From: Siphlonurus alternatus
Taxonomy: Eukaryota; Arthropoda; Insecta; Ephemeroptera; Siphlonuridae
Assembly: GCA_949825025.1 (NCBI GenBank)
Contig: OX463784.1
Span: forward strand, 16,124,124 to 16,188,123
DNA: 64,000 nucleotides
Direction: 5' to 3'
Of this stretch, positions 33,061-46,870 are shown one piece after another. How positions within the stretch are numbered: position 1 is the first letter of the stretch; each line of letters starts with the position of its first letter. The position numbers and the translations under genes are program-made. The notes under the pieces were generated by a model. It did not search any database, had not been told where the DNA came from, and saw nothing but the letters and a program-made list of their open reading frames with translations.

Positions 33061-33377
33061 ATGGAAATATATGTAGTAAATAAATATTTAATTTATATTC
33101 AAAAGAACTATGGTATTCACTATAAGAATAGTATAATTATGGTGATATTAAATTAAATTTTAAAATTTCGTCTGCACTAAAAAGTCGTCTGCTAGGAGTA
33201 TGGCGGAACAGCAGCTTTCAGGCGTTACGAAGTTTGTGCTGCCACCTATATGAATTTCCCGCGATATTTGAAATAGTCAGCTGTTCAAATTTTGCTGAAT
33301 GTTTTCAAAGGAATTCTTTGGACATTTTTGCTAAAAAGCTCAAGTATTCCTGTTATTTTCTTGTTAAGAAAGATATT
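33061..33377. promoter_or_regulatory. Probable shared (bidirectional) promoter of MANEA and ALKBH6
   Basis: The start codons of MANEA (minus) and ALKBH6 (plus) are only 317 bp apart and point away from each other, so both transcripts must start inside or very near this interval. It has no recognisable transposon and includes a more G+C-rich patch at 33180-33260 against an AT-rich background. No TATA box or named factor site could be assigned. Shared regulation is an inference from spacing. Confidence 0.55.
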
Positions 33378-36432
<3,055 letters not shown>

Positions 36433-36434
36433 AC

Positions 36435-36440
36435 AATAAA
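36435..36440 (+). terminator. Candidate ALKBH6 polyadenylation signal
   Basis: AATAAA begins 2 nt after the ALKBH6 stop codon; a second, AATAAATCC, lies at about 36450. Use of either would give an extremely short 3' UTR ending before the inverted-repeat element at 36461. Confidence 0.45.
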
Positions 36441-36460
36441 AAGATAAAAAATAAATCCAG

Positions 36461-37378
36461 AGACCCTACAGAGACCTCCGTATCTTATGGGTAGAAATTT
36501 GAAGAACCTTGAATTTAGTTCCACCGGAATTCCGAGTGGCCACGCCACTATCGACCAATCACCATGGTTTCATTATTAATGACGTCATCTGAGCTGGCCA
36601 ATCGCTGATCACAAAATCGCCGATTGGCCAGCTCGGATGACGTCACTGATGATGAAACGGTCGACAGTAGTGTGGCCACTCGGAATTCTGGTGGAACTAA
36701 ATTTAAGGTTCTTCAAATTTCTACCCATAAGACACGGAGGTCTCTGTAGGGTCTCTCAGAGACTTTACAGAGACCTCCGTGACATATGGCCAGGAATTTG
36801 ATCAGAGCTTTTTTTTTTTACAAGGATACACCCCTAAGAGCTTACAGCTCGCGGCGGGGTACTGGGTAGGGATAAGGTAGGGAACGGATAGTGGCCACGG
36901 CCTGCATGCTTACGCGTCCCAGCATTCGCTGAGGTGAGACTGAGGAAACCGTGGAAAACCTCAGTCAGGACGGACACCTCTACTTTTTCTCAATGGACCA
37001 AAGCGATGTCCAAAGCCTGGGGAACCACACACAAGTGCATCACTGCACTGGGTGGAAAGCGAGACGAATTTACCCCAGAGAGGGAGCAGCATATTTTTTA
37101 CTTGAAACGGTCACCCATCCAAGTACTAACCACGCTCGACGTAGCCTGACTTCGGTGATCTAACGAGAACTGGTCAATGCATTGCGCCACGCTCGAATGT
37201 TCGGCAAGGTCCGGTAACTCCAGTTCTGGCTGGCTGCGCAGCCAGCGAAAACCGGGCCGTGCCGCTGCGATTCAATGGCGCCGCCACTCTCAGTTACAGT
37301 GAAGCTCGGCCAAGCTGGTCAAATTTCTGGCCATAAGACACGGAGGTCTCTGTCAAGTCTCTGAGGGTCTCTGAAATA
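36461..37378. mobile_element. Two adjoining copies of a CAGAGACC inverted-repeat element
   Basis: A first unit (36461-36756) has long arms running from AGAGACCTCCGT to a centre near 36610, with TGACGTCA on each side (36590, 36638). It adjoins a second unit (about 36757-37378) with the same termini but a different interior, which is split by a SINE. The pair is flanked by AAATAAATC at about 36452 and 37379, a likely target duplication. It begins 29 bp after the ALKBH6 stop codon. Confidence 0.7.
36809..37196 (-). mobile_element. 5S rRNA-headed SINE, best-preserved full copy
   Basis: On the minus strand: head from 37196 with CCAGTTCTCGTTAGATCACC, then GGTTAGTACTTGGATGGGTG (the 5S internal promoter region), the common body, and a 3' end GTGTATCCTTGTAAAAA. 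Length about 388 bp including the A run. Confidence 0.88.
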
Positions 37379-38096
37379 AATCATCACACAAAAATTAACA
37401 TTCAAAATTTAAGCGCTAAAAGCATTCCGATTTAGTTTGGTCGTTTACCAAAAGATGGTGCTTGTGTCGTAAAACGGTAAATTTTCACCAGCTGACGGGA
37501 GAAAAATGCCCGTAGACGATGATCATTTCTTCTCTAGTTATTTATGATTGTGGTGGTTTAGGAACAATATGATACTGTGATATAAATTAAAACAATCGAC
37601 ATAATACTTTTTAAATTTATGGTGTAAACGTGAAACATTTCTGTAAATAAGTTTTTGTGTATTTTGAAATTACAAGTGCAGTGTAAGCCTCGATCACTAA
37701 AAAAAAAACTTTGTAGTTTTGTTTACTAGAAATGCAACCTTGATTTTTTAGCATTGAGAGTTTAAATTTGTGAATGATCATGAAGGTAGCTTAGTTTGTT
37801 TCAAGATATAATTATTTTAAAATGAAATTAATAGGTAAGACCTTTTTTCTTGTTATTTTATTTGCAAAGCCGCCAACAAATGGAGTCTTCATAAAAACTG
37901 CAGTGTTGTCATGATTTGAGCACTTTGTTACAAAATTCTTGATATGATAATATCAACCTATTAAAAACAATATTATACTGTGTATGCATGTCAAATACAG
38001 TACTGATTGTAAATATGTACAGAGCACCGAAAATATAAAAATCTACATATTATAACTGTATGATATGATACAGTATATGCATACTGTGCATAAATG

Positions 38097-38273
38097 TACA
38101 GTATAACAGATCTTAGTTTACCACTAAACAGTTCAGTAGACTAGACGGCGCCAGATATATCAGCCAATGAAAAGGTGGCCAGCTGACATTTTAGCCTTTT
38201 CATTGGCTGATATATCTGGCGCCGTCTAGTCTACTGAACTGTTTAGTGGTAAACTAAGATCTGTTATACTGTA
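38097..38273. mobile_element. Near-perfect palindrome, MITE-like
   Basis: The two outer 78-bp arms appear identical as reverse complements (TACAGTATAACAGATCTTAG inward to CCAATGAAAAGG) around a loop of about 20 bp. A fragment with the same start (TAACAGATCTTAGATTACC) lies at about 38345-38385. Confidence 0.75.
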
Positions 38274-41200
38274 TAACACAACTAGTATGCATATAGTATG
38301 CTTATAAGGTTATTATCATGGAAAGTTTGCATACAGTACTGTCTAACAGATCTTAGATTACCTGTAGACTCTATGGCGTCTAGCTTCGAGACATGTCTAG
38401 CCGCATGTCTGGATGGGGTAAAGCAAAAGACGATCGCTGCACGCAGTCGAATCTACATGTAAAACATGATCTGTAATTTGTACTGTATGCATATGTGTAT
38501 GTACACACTGTATGCATACATAAGTATGTACCGGTATATGTACAGGCATGCATACAGGATTTGTGTAATCTTTTTTAGAAAATTTTAGGTGCATGACTAG
38601 TCTACATATAATTTCAACAGAAACTTGCTGCTCTACTGTATTCTTCACTTTAGACTACAGTATGTATACTGTACTTAGAATAGTTTGTAGTGTGGCAGTA
38701 CTGACCCATGTGTGAAATTACAATGTTGAAGTACAAAAAGGAGAGTTAGAAACTACACTTCTGGCTATTTCCAAGACATCATCAAATTAGTTTAACTGTA
38801 GTAATTGCTCTAGATCTTGCTTAGAATTTTGAAATTGTTCCAACGCTGCAATCAGCTAGGTAGCTAGCTGCAGTATTGACTAGAGAATTTTTTACTAGGA
38901 AAGGCGTAGTTAAAATGCATGACCGAAACAAAACGCCATGAAAAATTGTGTTGATTTTATAATTTTTTTTTTTTAATTGATGCCATGCAGTTGATGCAGT
39001 GTAAAATTGCGCAGTGTTCAATAATTTGTTGAATTCTTTGTTCTCTAGCTGTACTGAATGCATTACAGCAATATTTTTTACCTTTAAATTTATTTTTTTT
39101 AGCTTGAAATACTGTACTGTAAACAATGTTATATTTTTTTTATTTAAAACTCCAGAATAAAAGTACACAGTACTTTTTCTTTTCAAAGACTGGATTTTTA
39201 TGTAAAATTTAGTTTAACAAATTGTGACATACGTAATAATTTTGAGGAGACAAACATGCACAGTTCAAACAAGGATGACTTTCACTTTTTAAAATTTTAT
39301 CTTTGGTGTATTCAAGGTCATACAGTACATATTTCTGGTCTTAGAAAATTAATGTTCTGGTACTTCATGTTTTTTTCATTCTTTTTTAAATTACGTGTAC
39401 AATACTTTAAGAATTTTAACTATTTATTTTCTCACGTCATGGTTAGAAAGAAAAAAATATTATGTGACTAGATTTTTTTTTTAAAATATAATTTTTGCTT
39501 GCCATATAGTTTACATACAGTATTGTTTATTTAAATATTAGGTTGTAGGTACAAGCCTGGTCACAAAAAGTTATATTTTTAACATCATGTCACCAGGCCT
39601 GACCAGGCGTCATTTTTTATTTTTATTGAAAGAATATTAATTAAGACTTTAACGCCTTCAAAAACTGTTGTTTCGAAATATTATATTCTTAAACATACAG
39701 TATTAGTTCCTTTTCGCAGAACATGAAAAATATATTGAGGGCGCAACTTTTGTATTGTTTATATTCATCAGTTAAAAAAATGAATATTACATTAAATTAT
39801 TAATTAATTATTAAATTATGTATATTACTCTAAATTTTCGGATTTTTTTCTCAATCCAAAAAGCAAAAACTGTTACAAAATGATTAAAATGTTAATTGGA
39901 AGTATGGCCACGCCCCCCGGAGGCGTTTTGGTTCTTTAAGAAAAGTGCCTCTTATGATATCACGCGTATAAATATACAGTATTAATTAATATTAATTTAT
40001 AAAATCCTTGTTCACAGCTAGGTCAGTATTTTTGCGCAGTCACTCAATGCAGTTGAAACTAGAAAAAGCTTTCTTTATATTTCTCTACATTGATTTTTTT
40101 TTATGTTTAACTTTTTAAAGTTCATATTATTATGGTACTAGGCCGTACCTATACTCTAAAAATTTAATTCAAATCAAGTTGATAAAACAAAGGATTTATC
40201 ATGCATTATGGTTCATATTCGTATTCCAAACTACTAGCTTTACTGTAAATTCAGATGATAAATATTTTACATGAACTAAACAAAATATCCTTCATGGACA
40301 TGCAATCGGAACGTCCCGGTACCAAATATTGAACAATATTATTTCCATCCGGGACAATGTAGATGTAAAAAAACTTTATCTCCCAGATCTAAAACTTTAT
40401 CACTCTTATCTTGAACATAAAACGGCTGTTCCAGGGGAACAAAGATCGTTAGGTTTTTGGGTCCGTTTTTTATTTATGAGAATTTTTTTAGTATTTAGTA
40501 ATTTCTAACTATTTTAATTACGTTAATTATAGTACACTGATAACATTAAATTTACAAAAACAGTTTGTAATTAAATTACAGTATCGAATCAATTTTATTT
40601 TGAATGCTGCATTTGTATTATACTAGAAAATGTATCTCCTTTTATAAATTGTTTCCTTTAAAATAATATTATATATGTATTACGTGCATAATATAATAAA
40701 ATACCGTATATATTTATATACAATAGTATACCGTACAGTAATGGCAATGTTATTGTTTTTCCTCTTTTAAAATTTTACATTAATTATTAACTGATAAAAA
40801 TTAAATCATGATATATAATATATGTATTTCTGAATGCATGGGGTCTCAATGAATATGAATAATTTACATCCCAGAATTTACATTAATTCTTTAATTCTCT
40901 GCGACAATTTATATATGATAATCGTTGTATTGTTAGATTGTATAATTCTTTATAATTGTTACTAATACAAAAGAAATATTCAGCTTATTAATTAATCAAG
41001 AAATATAATACGATGAAAGTACCCGAAATTTTACCATTATGTTTTATTTCGTTTATACCATACACTGCATATTGTAAGTGCTCAATGAGAAGATCTGATG
41101 AATTGTATTTTTCAAAGCAGAGGTCTGTATATTTATATAGAGTCCTGTATATTAAAGGTTTAAGATAGAAATATATTTTTATATTTCTAAGTTACAGTCT

Positions 41201-41393
41201 GTTTAAAAAAAAATCGGAAGAATTTAATTTTTGTACGACGACTAACTTCTAAAAGTTTCTTAAACAATTAAATTCCTAAAAAAATTACGGAAATATCCTG
41301 TAAAATTTTATTTAGGCACCGTACGTCATTTATGTGGTTGATAAGGTCGAAGTGTGACGTCATAGGTGGTCTCCCGCCACTACTGAGAGTTGC

Positions 41394-41396
<3 letters not shown>

Positions 41397-41429
<33 letters not shown>
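41397..41429. repeat. (GA)n microsatellite
   Basis: Sixteen GA dinucleotides next to a locally G+C-rich patch (41330-41500) that also has TGACGTCA at 41355. Confidence 0.93.
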
Positions 41430-41431
<2 letters not shown>

Positions 41432-42957
41432 ATGATTTTCTGTCTTTCACGATGACTAGGCACTTCACTCGCAAGGTCATGAAAACAGAAAGGTAGCATC
41501 AAGTTTAGTGTCAACAAATTGCACATATTATTTTTACCGGTATGTATTTTTATATATATCTAGAAATAATTGGATTAATTTTTACACTAACTTACCTATC
41601 TTAATAATAATACATTATTAGATCTTGTTAAGTTGAAAGAAAAATATATTAATTTCTTTTGCATGTTTTAAGTTTTAAATATTATTTTCATAATATATAT
41701 AAGTGGTGGAGTCATTTTAAAATAATTTGAATGAAATTAATCGTAAGGTACAGTATCAAAGCTGTACTCAAATACTACATCATGTTATAAGGAAAATCAA
41801 GGAGAGTAAATGGGCGTTTACTTCTCAGTTTCCTTCCTTTTACATATTGCTCCATGTATGATAATTATATCACTTAATTTTATTGTTGTTAAACTCTGTC
41901 TACTGCATATAAGTCCCAACTTAACATAACACTTATAGATGACTCTTTCACAATTTCCCTGTTATATTCTTAATAAAATCATTAAAATATCTAATTATTA
42001 TTAAGTAGTACTTTCTGATCAGTTTTAAATGTTATAGAAATATTAAAAAACAAAATCAGATAAATTAAAACCCAAAACAGACCTATTTTGAACGGAAAAA
42101 GAAAAGAGTAAAAGACTAGAGGATTCCTATGGACTATATAATATAGAGTACCGTATACTATGTATATAATTTTGTCTTATTGTACGACTTTTAAAATGTT
42201 AATTCCCTCTGCATACATTATTTTGTTTATTATTTATAAAAACTCGAATTAATCATTAAACTGATTAAATTAAATTGTACTGATGTGAATTTTACTTTTT
42301 TTTCCCGTCGACGAGATGAGATTACACTAAACTTGTCACCATGAAATTCAATTTGCGTCGATGGAAAATTTAAAATCGTATTTTTTATTTGTTGGTTTTT
42401 CCTTAAAAAATGAATTTCTTAACACTCTGAGATGATGAGTTTTTATCCCCGCAAGCAACACCAACTAACTGCACATTAAAATGTGCTATTAAAATAAATT
42501 AGCTTTGCAACACAACATTCTTTGTTGGCCTGCTTATTTTAAACTTTTTGCGTTCTCAGACACATATATCTCTCTTTTTATACACACTAATATACGTTTA
42601 CATGACGGTATTTAAAAGAATAACATTATCCGTCGTCAACGAATACGTACTAAACATCGTCATATTATGAAAAAGTGTGAATTCATATAGGTACAATATA
42701 TTTCGTATTATATATTACCTCTAAATCCTTTAATAATAACCTGATATAACCTGGTGTAGTAATAACTCAATAACTATCAACATAAAAGAAAGTATTGAAA
42801 ATTATAATATGTTTGTGTAATAACACCAATAACAGTAAAAAAATATTACATAAGTTTTTTCAATCATAAATTTTATGTACAGTACTGTCGTACCTTTTAT
42901 TCACTGATATATTTTATATTATACTGAGGTCAGTAATGTGTTCGAATAAAATATATA

Positions 42958-42961
42958 GTAT

Positions 42962-43004
<43 letters not shown>

Positions 43005-43005
43005 T
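42958..43005. repeat. (TTTA)n microsatellite
   Basis: About 12 TTTA units followed by a T run. Confidence 0.95.
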
Positions 43006-43935
43006 TGTTTTTTTTTATTACCAAACAAAAAATTATATACAAATTTTTGTAAACGTGACATACTGTAATTCATAATTTTAATTAGCCAAAGTTAAATTGG
43101 TCCACCCCCAAAATGGAGAACAATGAAATAAGCCTTTTGGGAAATTAATATTAAATTATTTTTTAAACGAATTTCAACCAAAAAAAAAAATAAAAAAAAA
43201 TACGCTTTAAAAGAATACCGATTTTAATTTTAATGATTAAAAATTGATTCCACCCTCCCTTCATTACTTAAGATCGACTTTGAAACTGCACTCCCTGTAT
43301 GATAATTTTAATATTAAGGGTTGACACAAAAAATTATTATTATTTACAAAACATCTCCTTACCAGCATGCATATATAAGGTGTAGAAATTATAATAACAT
43401 ATAGATTTAAGCCTTTAACAAAATTTAATAGTACCAGAATGCAGAATTATTATAATATAGTATTAAATATACAGCATATAGTGCATATACCCAGTACGTA
43501 TATTTATCATATATACTGGAATTTTTATATTAAATTCTATATATTAAAATCTTATATCTAGGCTTAATTTTATGTTGATTTTTAGGAATACGTCTCAATA
43601 TGGAATTTAAAACCAAATACTGTATACTGTCAGATATCCTATCTTTAGTTCGCATATCTCCCATGATGTAATTGTGCATATACTATAAAATTTAAATGTC
43701 ATGCAGGTGCTTGGACCATCATCGCGTGTAATGGACACTAACGTTACCCAGCATGTCTGATTTGCTAACATAGAACTTACATGCATGCCTTCATAGACAG
43801 CGTGGCTTCGCACACAAATAGAGCAGCCCTGGGATATAGTTTGGGCTGTCTCGAAATACTCAACATATACAGACCTATAAACAAACTATAATAGTGTGTA
43901 CCATTTTCTTGTCTATATAAATTTGTCATAAGTCC

Positions 43936-44087
43936 CAGGCGCGGATCTAGAAAAAAAGTTCGGGGGGGTGGGGGGGCTGCATCCATAAGGCCAATGTAAA
44001 AAAAATGGGGGAAATGCCTATATTGCCCATGTTAAATCCAAAATTTCAGGGGGGGGGACAGCCCCCCCCCCCCTGGATCCGCGCCTG
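43936..44087. mobile_element. hAT-like MITE, CAGGCGCGGATC family, copy 2
   Basis: CAGGCGCGGATCTAG and GGATCCGCGCCTG ends, flanked by ATAAGTCC / GTAAGTCC (7 of 8 identical). G and C homopolymers near the ends. The interior CCTATATTGCCCATGTTAAA is shared with the copy at 55508. Confidence 0.82.
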
Positions 44088-44454
44088 GTAAGTCCTAAAT
44101 GGCTATCGCGGTCCAAATATACCTGGTCTAGTAATATCCGCGGATATATTATACTTTTACGCGTAGAAGTTTTGGCTTACCGTTTTATTTTGTAATTTTG
44201 TACTCCCTGGCAATTACACAGAACCGAATGTCAACCCCCTCCATTGTGTGTTGTAACAATTATAGCTGCAGGAAGAGCTAATCTAATAGTACGCACCTGG
44301 CGACAATGCCTCTATTAATACGACATGAAAGTATTTCATTCCAACATCTCGTTAAACATCAACTATATTCTTTAATTAAATCTATGTACAGTTTAATTAA
44401 AATAAGGTTACTCAATGGAAGTGAATAAATTGTGTCTTTAATTACGTATTTACA

Positions 44455-44835
44455 TTAAGGTAGAGATAATTAATACGGATCAGCTGGCCCAATGCTAAAA
44501 AATCCCATTCATAAAAATTATGAAAAAAATTTAAAATGTCGTCCTCTATAATACATCCCCTATCAGTAGGTAAAATATCAAGTATACAAAAACGAGCTAG
44601 TTTTCTAGTAATTAATTTTTAAAGTTCTCTAATTTAACACGATGGAGAAATGGAACTTCCATGTTAAATTAGTCAGCTTTAAAAATTAATAACTCGAAAA
44701 CTAGCTCGTTTTTGTGTGCCTGATATTTTACCTACTGATAGGGGATGTAGAGGAGAACATTTTAAATTTTTTTCATAACTTTTATGATTTTTTTTTTAGC
44801 ATTGGGCCAGCTGATCCGTATTATCTCTACCTTAA
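44455..44835. mobile_element. TTAA-bounded palindromic MITE (family A, copy 2)
   Basis: TTAAGGTAGAGATAATTAAT and the complementary CTCTACCTTAA end; GGATCAGCTGGCCCAATGCT and complement on the arms. The centre AACTCGAAAACTAGCTCGTT is shared with copies 1 and 3. Confidence 0.85.
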
Positions 44836-46326
44836 AATTTAATTAACATCGCGGCTGGAACATTATTTTATTCGTTTATTGGTTCCAATACAGGAAATTC
44901 CTTATTGTGGATACGCATTGATGGATACATCATAATATCATAATAGTTACAATCCTAAAACATTTATTAAATAAAATGTGACATACATTCTATACATACA
45001 GTAGAAATAAAAATCTATAAACTAATACGTACAACTTAGAGTATAATCATAATAATAGCCGACATCAATTTATTAATCAAGTATAAAAATACTTGATTGA
45101 TAGATCCCTAATATACTCTATTATATGCAGCATACAAAGTTTCTAAGTTTCTGATATGAAATATGAATAGGAAAGACAACAGCTAGGTACTTCCTGTTAT
45201 AATAGTTCTGCAAGTAATCTTAGATAATTCTGTTAATTAAACTGTGTATACGTAATAAACCTCGTTAAATATTAATTACAACACTGGCTTAATTAACATG
45301 TGGAACATAATGTATAATTATATTATAGCTAAATGTTTATTTTAAAGATGATTTATTATGTCATGCCGGCAATAAAATAGTATAACTAATAAAGAATTGT
45401 AACTATAAGAATTCAGTTTTATTGTATTCAAAGGTATGATATTATTATTTACTGTATCGTAAATTTAAAGTTATACGTAGCGTAATTTTATATTTCTTGT
45501 TATAACTATATTGCTTTTAAATATTACAGCATTTAATACAAACATAAAGTTAATGAAGTAATATAAATACACTGTTTTATTGTGCATATAATATTAGTAA
45601 TTTATAGTTATACTTAATACTGCAAGATAATTACAGTAGAGCAAAATGCAGTATGTATGAATAACAATATAGTAAAAAAATATATTTATATTTTGAGTAT
45701 TACACAGATTTCTCTTCTATCTTCTATTATAGTCAGATTGAAAATATGAATTACTGTATACAGTAATACATGACACAGTATATACTGTATATTAATTTTT
45801 TGAAGTATGTATTTTTAATTTTTATTTAAAATGTGTACGTACGCGTACAGTATTATTATTTTTCTTTCTAAATTATATATAATAATTTTTCTTGATTTCT
45901 TCGGGGTCATGTATCTATCATACAGTCATTGTCCCTATATTTTCATTTTATTATTATTATACTTTCCTCATGAGTACATAAATAATAACAACTCAGAGGC
46001 AGGAAATTCACAAATAGTTCAATAAGAACAATTTAAATTATTTCCTGAAACTTGTGATCCGAACCCCTCTGTAAAAACACTGCACAGTGACTGCATACTT
46101 TTTCATTTTTATTTTTTTTATTGGGATTTATAAGCCAGCATTGCACTCCGCATGCATGGCATGATCTTTAAACCCGTGTCCGCTTCGTGAGCATTATCTA
46201 TGACGCAAATGCAGTTTGTCCTGTGGGTGAACTTGAAAGTTTTAGATGGATGCATGGCTAGCCTGGTATAATACACTCTTCTTACCTTTCCCAAAAATTA
46301 CAAATCTTCATTTCTGCAGCTACAGT

Positions 46327-46870
46327 ATATCGTCTCTCGTCCGGAATAATGAGCTATCTGCTTATAAACCACGATTTCGTTGCAATAACGAGCTATCTGT
46401 TATTTCAGGTCAGCACAATGGACAACATACATGAAAAAAATTTATTGCAGAAATGAATAGAGGGTACCAAATTATGATACTCTGAATTTTTTCAGATTTT
46501 TTTAAGACCCGGAACTATTTTTAAATAATTATTGAAAGTCCTGTGATTTCAGTTGGCACCCCTGCAGCCTTAATAAAAAGGATAGAGACTGGACGCCTAT
46601 TGACGCCTCCAGGGGGCGTGGCCGCACTTTCAATAATTATTTAAAAATAGCTCTGGGTCTCAAAAAAATCTGAAAGAATTCAGAGTAGCATAATTTGGTA
46701 CCCTCTATTCATTTCTGCAATAAAAATTTTTCATGTATGTTGTCCATTATGAGTTGTAAATCGATATAAAGGTAAAGCTGATAATTGCGCTCACCTGAAA
46801 TAGCAACTAGCTCTTTATTGCAATGAGGCAGATAGCTCATTATTCCGTACGTGCAGCTTGTATCATTCAA
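46327..46870. mobile_element. MITE family F split by a family E MITE
   Basis: The left part has TATCGTCTCTCGTCCGGAAT and ATGAGCTATCTG; the right part has CAGATAGCTCATTATTCCG. Between them, 46418-46747 is a complete family E element (ATGGACAACATACATGAAAA and complement). The uninterrupted relative is at 61420-61568. Confidence 0.75.
46418..46747. mobile_element. MITE family E, best copy
   Basis: Inverted termini ATGGACAACATACATGAAAA / complement, arms with AGAGGGTACCAAATTATG and CTATTTTTAAATAATTATTG. Each arm of about 120 bp surrounds a non-symmetrical centre containing GGACGCCTATTGACGCC. Confidence 0.8.

Larger units (their letters stand above)
38386..43927. other. Gene-poor AT-rich region
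   Basis: No convincing exon. It holds TACTGTA/TGCATAC-rich stretches near 38450-38660, a (GA)n tract at 41397-41429 beside a G+C-rich patch, a TTTA microsatellite at 42958-43005, and otherwise featureless AT-rich DNA. It may be intergenic or the long intron of the gene represented by the exon at 55237. Confidence 0.5.

Noticed and set aside
36820..37196. A functional 5S rRNA gene
   Set aside because: Only part of 5S is present, the 3' portion is replaced by the SINE body, and copies are dispersed and end in an A tail.
39256..39471. A 71-codon open frame starting MHSSNKDDF
   Set aside because: Phe/Lys/Leu-rich composition typical of AT-rich non-coding DNA, no splice context and no homology recognised.
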